This document shows positions 62,847 through 64,000 of a stretch of DNA of 64,000 bases, piece after piece. This stretch comes from Balneatrix alpica DSM 16621 (lineage in GTDB: Bacteria; Pseudomonadota; Gammaproteobacteria; Pseudomonadales; Balneatricaceae). The translations under genes and the position numbers were made by a program. Every line of letters begins with the position of its first letter. The first letter of the stretch is position 1. Under the pieces are notes generated by a model. That model saw nothing but the letters and a program-made list of their open reading frames with translations, did no database searches and had not been told where the DNA came from. The stretch is from the NCBI RefSeq assembly GCF_000619885.1, contig NZ_JHUZ01000016.1, forward strand, positions 1 through 64,000, written 5' to 3'.

Positions 62847-63788
62847 TTAAGGCAGCATGGGTTGTGCCAGGTTGGCCTCCAGGCTCTGCTTCAGGTGTTG
62901 CCATTGTTGGCTGGCTTGTCGCTGTAGCTCAGCGGCTTTGGGGCCTTGGGTGAGGGCCGCTTTATGGGCTTGGAGGGCGGTGTAATGCAAAGCGGTGACC
63001 TGATAACGGTCATCGTTTTTAAATTGCTGATAAACATCCTCGACATTCGCCAGGGTGTCGTCGATAAAAACAATATGAGTAATAGGCAGGCCTGGATTAG
63101 CGGGAACGCTCTGCTCAAATTTAGTTAACAGGCAGGAAAGCATAATGCCTTTATTCTGTCCGGCGACATAATAAATACCATTTTGATAAGCCACCTGACG
63201 GCTGCCGGGAATATTACATGGTTGAATAGGGGAGGCATAAGCCGGTAAATCAGCAGCAAGAATAAGACTATTCTGGCTAATTAAACTGAGAAAATTGTTA
63301 TAGCGGGAAAAGGCCGTAGGCAAGGCAGCAAATTGTTGCTCGGTGGCATTGGCATCACTGGGGCCCCGGGCAGTTTCGACCAACAGGCGGATACCTTTCA
63401 GGCTGGCTTGGTTGAGGACGCCAGGGATGTCTTGTTCGGTATAGGGCATGCGGTTCATGGCGAATAACAGGCTGCTGATACTGAGCAGGCCGCTACTGTC
63501 CTGGGCGACACGCATGGGGGAGGGGGAGTCGTGCTGGATTAACTGGGACTGCCAGCTGTACCAGGCTGGGCCCCCCAGGTACTGGCAATCACTGGGCAGC
63601 TGGCGGCAGGGCATCATGGTGAGGGTGTCGTCATTATCCATCACCAACAGGGTGGTGCTGGGGCTGCCGCTCTGTTGGAGATAGCCGGCAAGCTCGCCAA
63701 AGTCAGCGACCCGGTGCTGGCTGGCCGCCCCCCAACTGGCACCGCTGAGGGAAAGGCTAAGGGTAAAAAGGAAAAGAGAAGGTTTCAT
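62847..63788 (-). CDS. Secreted DUF2608 (HAD-like) protein
   Basis: A 313-residue protein with a signal peptide (about 1-21, LFLFTLSLSLSGASWGA). The mature part matches DUF2608, a HAD-like fold: VMDNDDTLTMMP (about 49-60) has the DxDxT-type nucleophile motif, and THIVFIDDTLANVEDVYQQF (about 236-255) carries the second acidic motif. Known DUF2608 proteins occur in host-associated and aquatic proteobacteria, and a periplasmic phosphatase role is plausible but not established. It is convergent with the GMC operon. Confidence 0.8.
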   Translation of the reverse strand: MKPSLFLFTLSLSLSGASWGAASQHRVADFGELAGYLQQSGSPSTTLLVMDNDDTLTMMPCRQLPSDCQYLGGPAWYSWQSQLIQHDSPSPMRVAQDSSGLLSISSLLFAMNRMPYTEQDIPGVLNQASLKGIRLLVETARGPSDANATEQQFAALPTAFSRYNNFLSLISQNSLILAADLPAYASPIQPCNIPGSRQVAYQNGIYYVAGQNKGIMLSCLLTKFEQSVPANPGLPITHIVFIDDTLANVEDVYQQFKNDDRYQVTALHYTALQAHKAALTQGPKAAELQRQASQQWQHLKQSLEANLAQPMLP

Positions 63789-63890
63789 AGTAGGTATCCT
63801 GTGTTAAACACTTTTTAAAAGAGTGGCTACCAACTGCTAAATGGAAAGGTATTGATGGGTATGCTTGGTTAAAAACAAAAGGAGAAAGTA

Positions 63891-64000
63891 ATGGCAAGGC
63901 GTAAATTAACAATTGATAAAAACAAAATCCCCCATTCCTATCGGGATTATCTCGAACTAATGCGTCGGCATGAGCAACTGGTGGAAATAAATGAGGAAGT
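63891..64000 (+). CDS. N-terminus of a UbiD-like decarboxylase (partial)
   Basis: The reading frame opens at ATG 63891, with AAAGGAGAAAG just upstream, and runs off the window after 36 codons. The visible sequence, ending HSYRDYLELMRRHEQLVEINEE, matches the N-terminal region of UbiD-family prenyl-FMN decarboxylases (RDFLxxLExxGELxRI). More of the gene would be needed for certainty. It is AT-richer than its neighbours and divergent from the DUF2608 gene. Confidence 0.5.
   Translation, partial: MARRKLTIDKNKIPHSYRDYLELMRRHEQLVEINEE

Overview
The window looks like chromosomal DNA of an aerobic, heterotrophic gammaproteobacterium. The protein families resemble those of Pseudomonas and Oceanospirillales: a pseudomonad-type mannitol operon, opgGH, the 180-kDa-class NAD-glutamate dehydrogenase, xdhABC-guaD and puuA/puuB. 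The backbone is GC-rich with dense operons. An indole-forming (tryptophanase with TnaC leader), mannitol/sorbitol-using profile would suit a Balneatrix-like Oceanospirillales member, but that genus guess is inference only.

Layout. 1-1.3 kb: end of a polar amino-acid ABC transporter (permease and ATPase). 1.3-4.7 kb: a more AT-rich accessory patch with a REP-associated tyrosine transposase (RAYT), a tandem array of its REP palindromes, two short REP-bounded elements that are internally deleted copies of the same RAYT gene, and three small genes. 4.7-11.4 kb: CorC-type transporter, metallo-beta-lactamase-fold hydrolase with divergent LysR regulator, DUF4336, DUF4892/OmpA, and an HxlR-nudC-DUF3565 operon. 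11.5-13.1 kb: tryptophanase preceded by a 26-codon TnaC leader peptide with W12/D16/P24 conserved. 13.1-23.0 kb, minus strand: a polyol operon (mtlEFGK transporter, mannitol dehydrogenase, SmoS-like sorbitol dehydrogenase, MtlR, xylulokinase) with GNAT and GFA passenger genes.

23.2-25.7 kb: ahpC-ahpF behind a recognisable OxyR site. 26-32.4 kb: giant NAD-glutamate dehydrogenase and an acetylornithine/succinylornithine-type aminotransferase, both for arginine/glutamate catabolism. 32.4-41 kb: orphan SBP_bac_3 protein, acyltransferase-opgG-opgH (periplasmic glucans), DUF1244 and a GGDEF-EAL protein. 41-45 kb: puuB-like oxidase divergent from puuA and a PotF-type polyamine-binding protein. 45-51.4 kb: purine catabolism, xdhABC-guaD. 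51.4-54.2 kb: VTT-domain membrane protein, isochorismatase-fold hydrolase, YjiH transporter-like protein.

54.6-62.8 kb is the most unusual region: a tightly packed six-gene operon encoding a sorbitol-dehydrogenase-type small subunit, two tandem cysteine-containing GMC flavoproteins, a VioB-like ferritin-fold protein fused to an NTF2/SnoaL-like domain, an acetoacetate-decarboxylase-like protein and a third GMC flavoprotein. I know of no described pathway with this composition; it looks like an oxidative small-molecule pathway. The window closes with a secreted DUF2608 (HAD-like) protein and the first codons of a UbiD-like decarboxylase.
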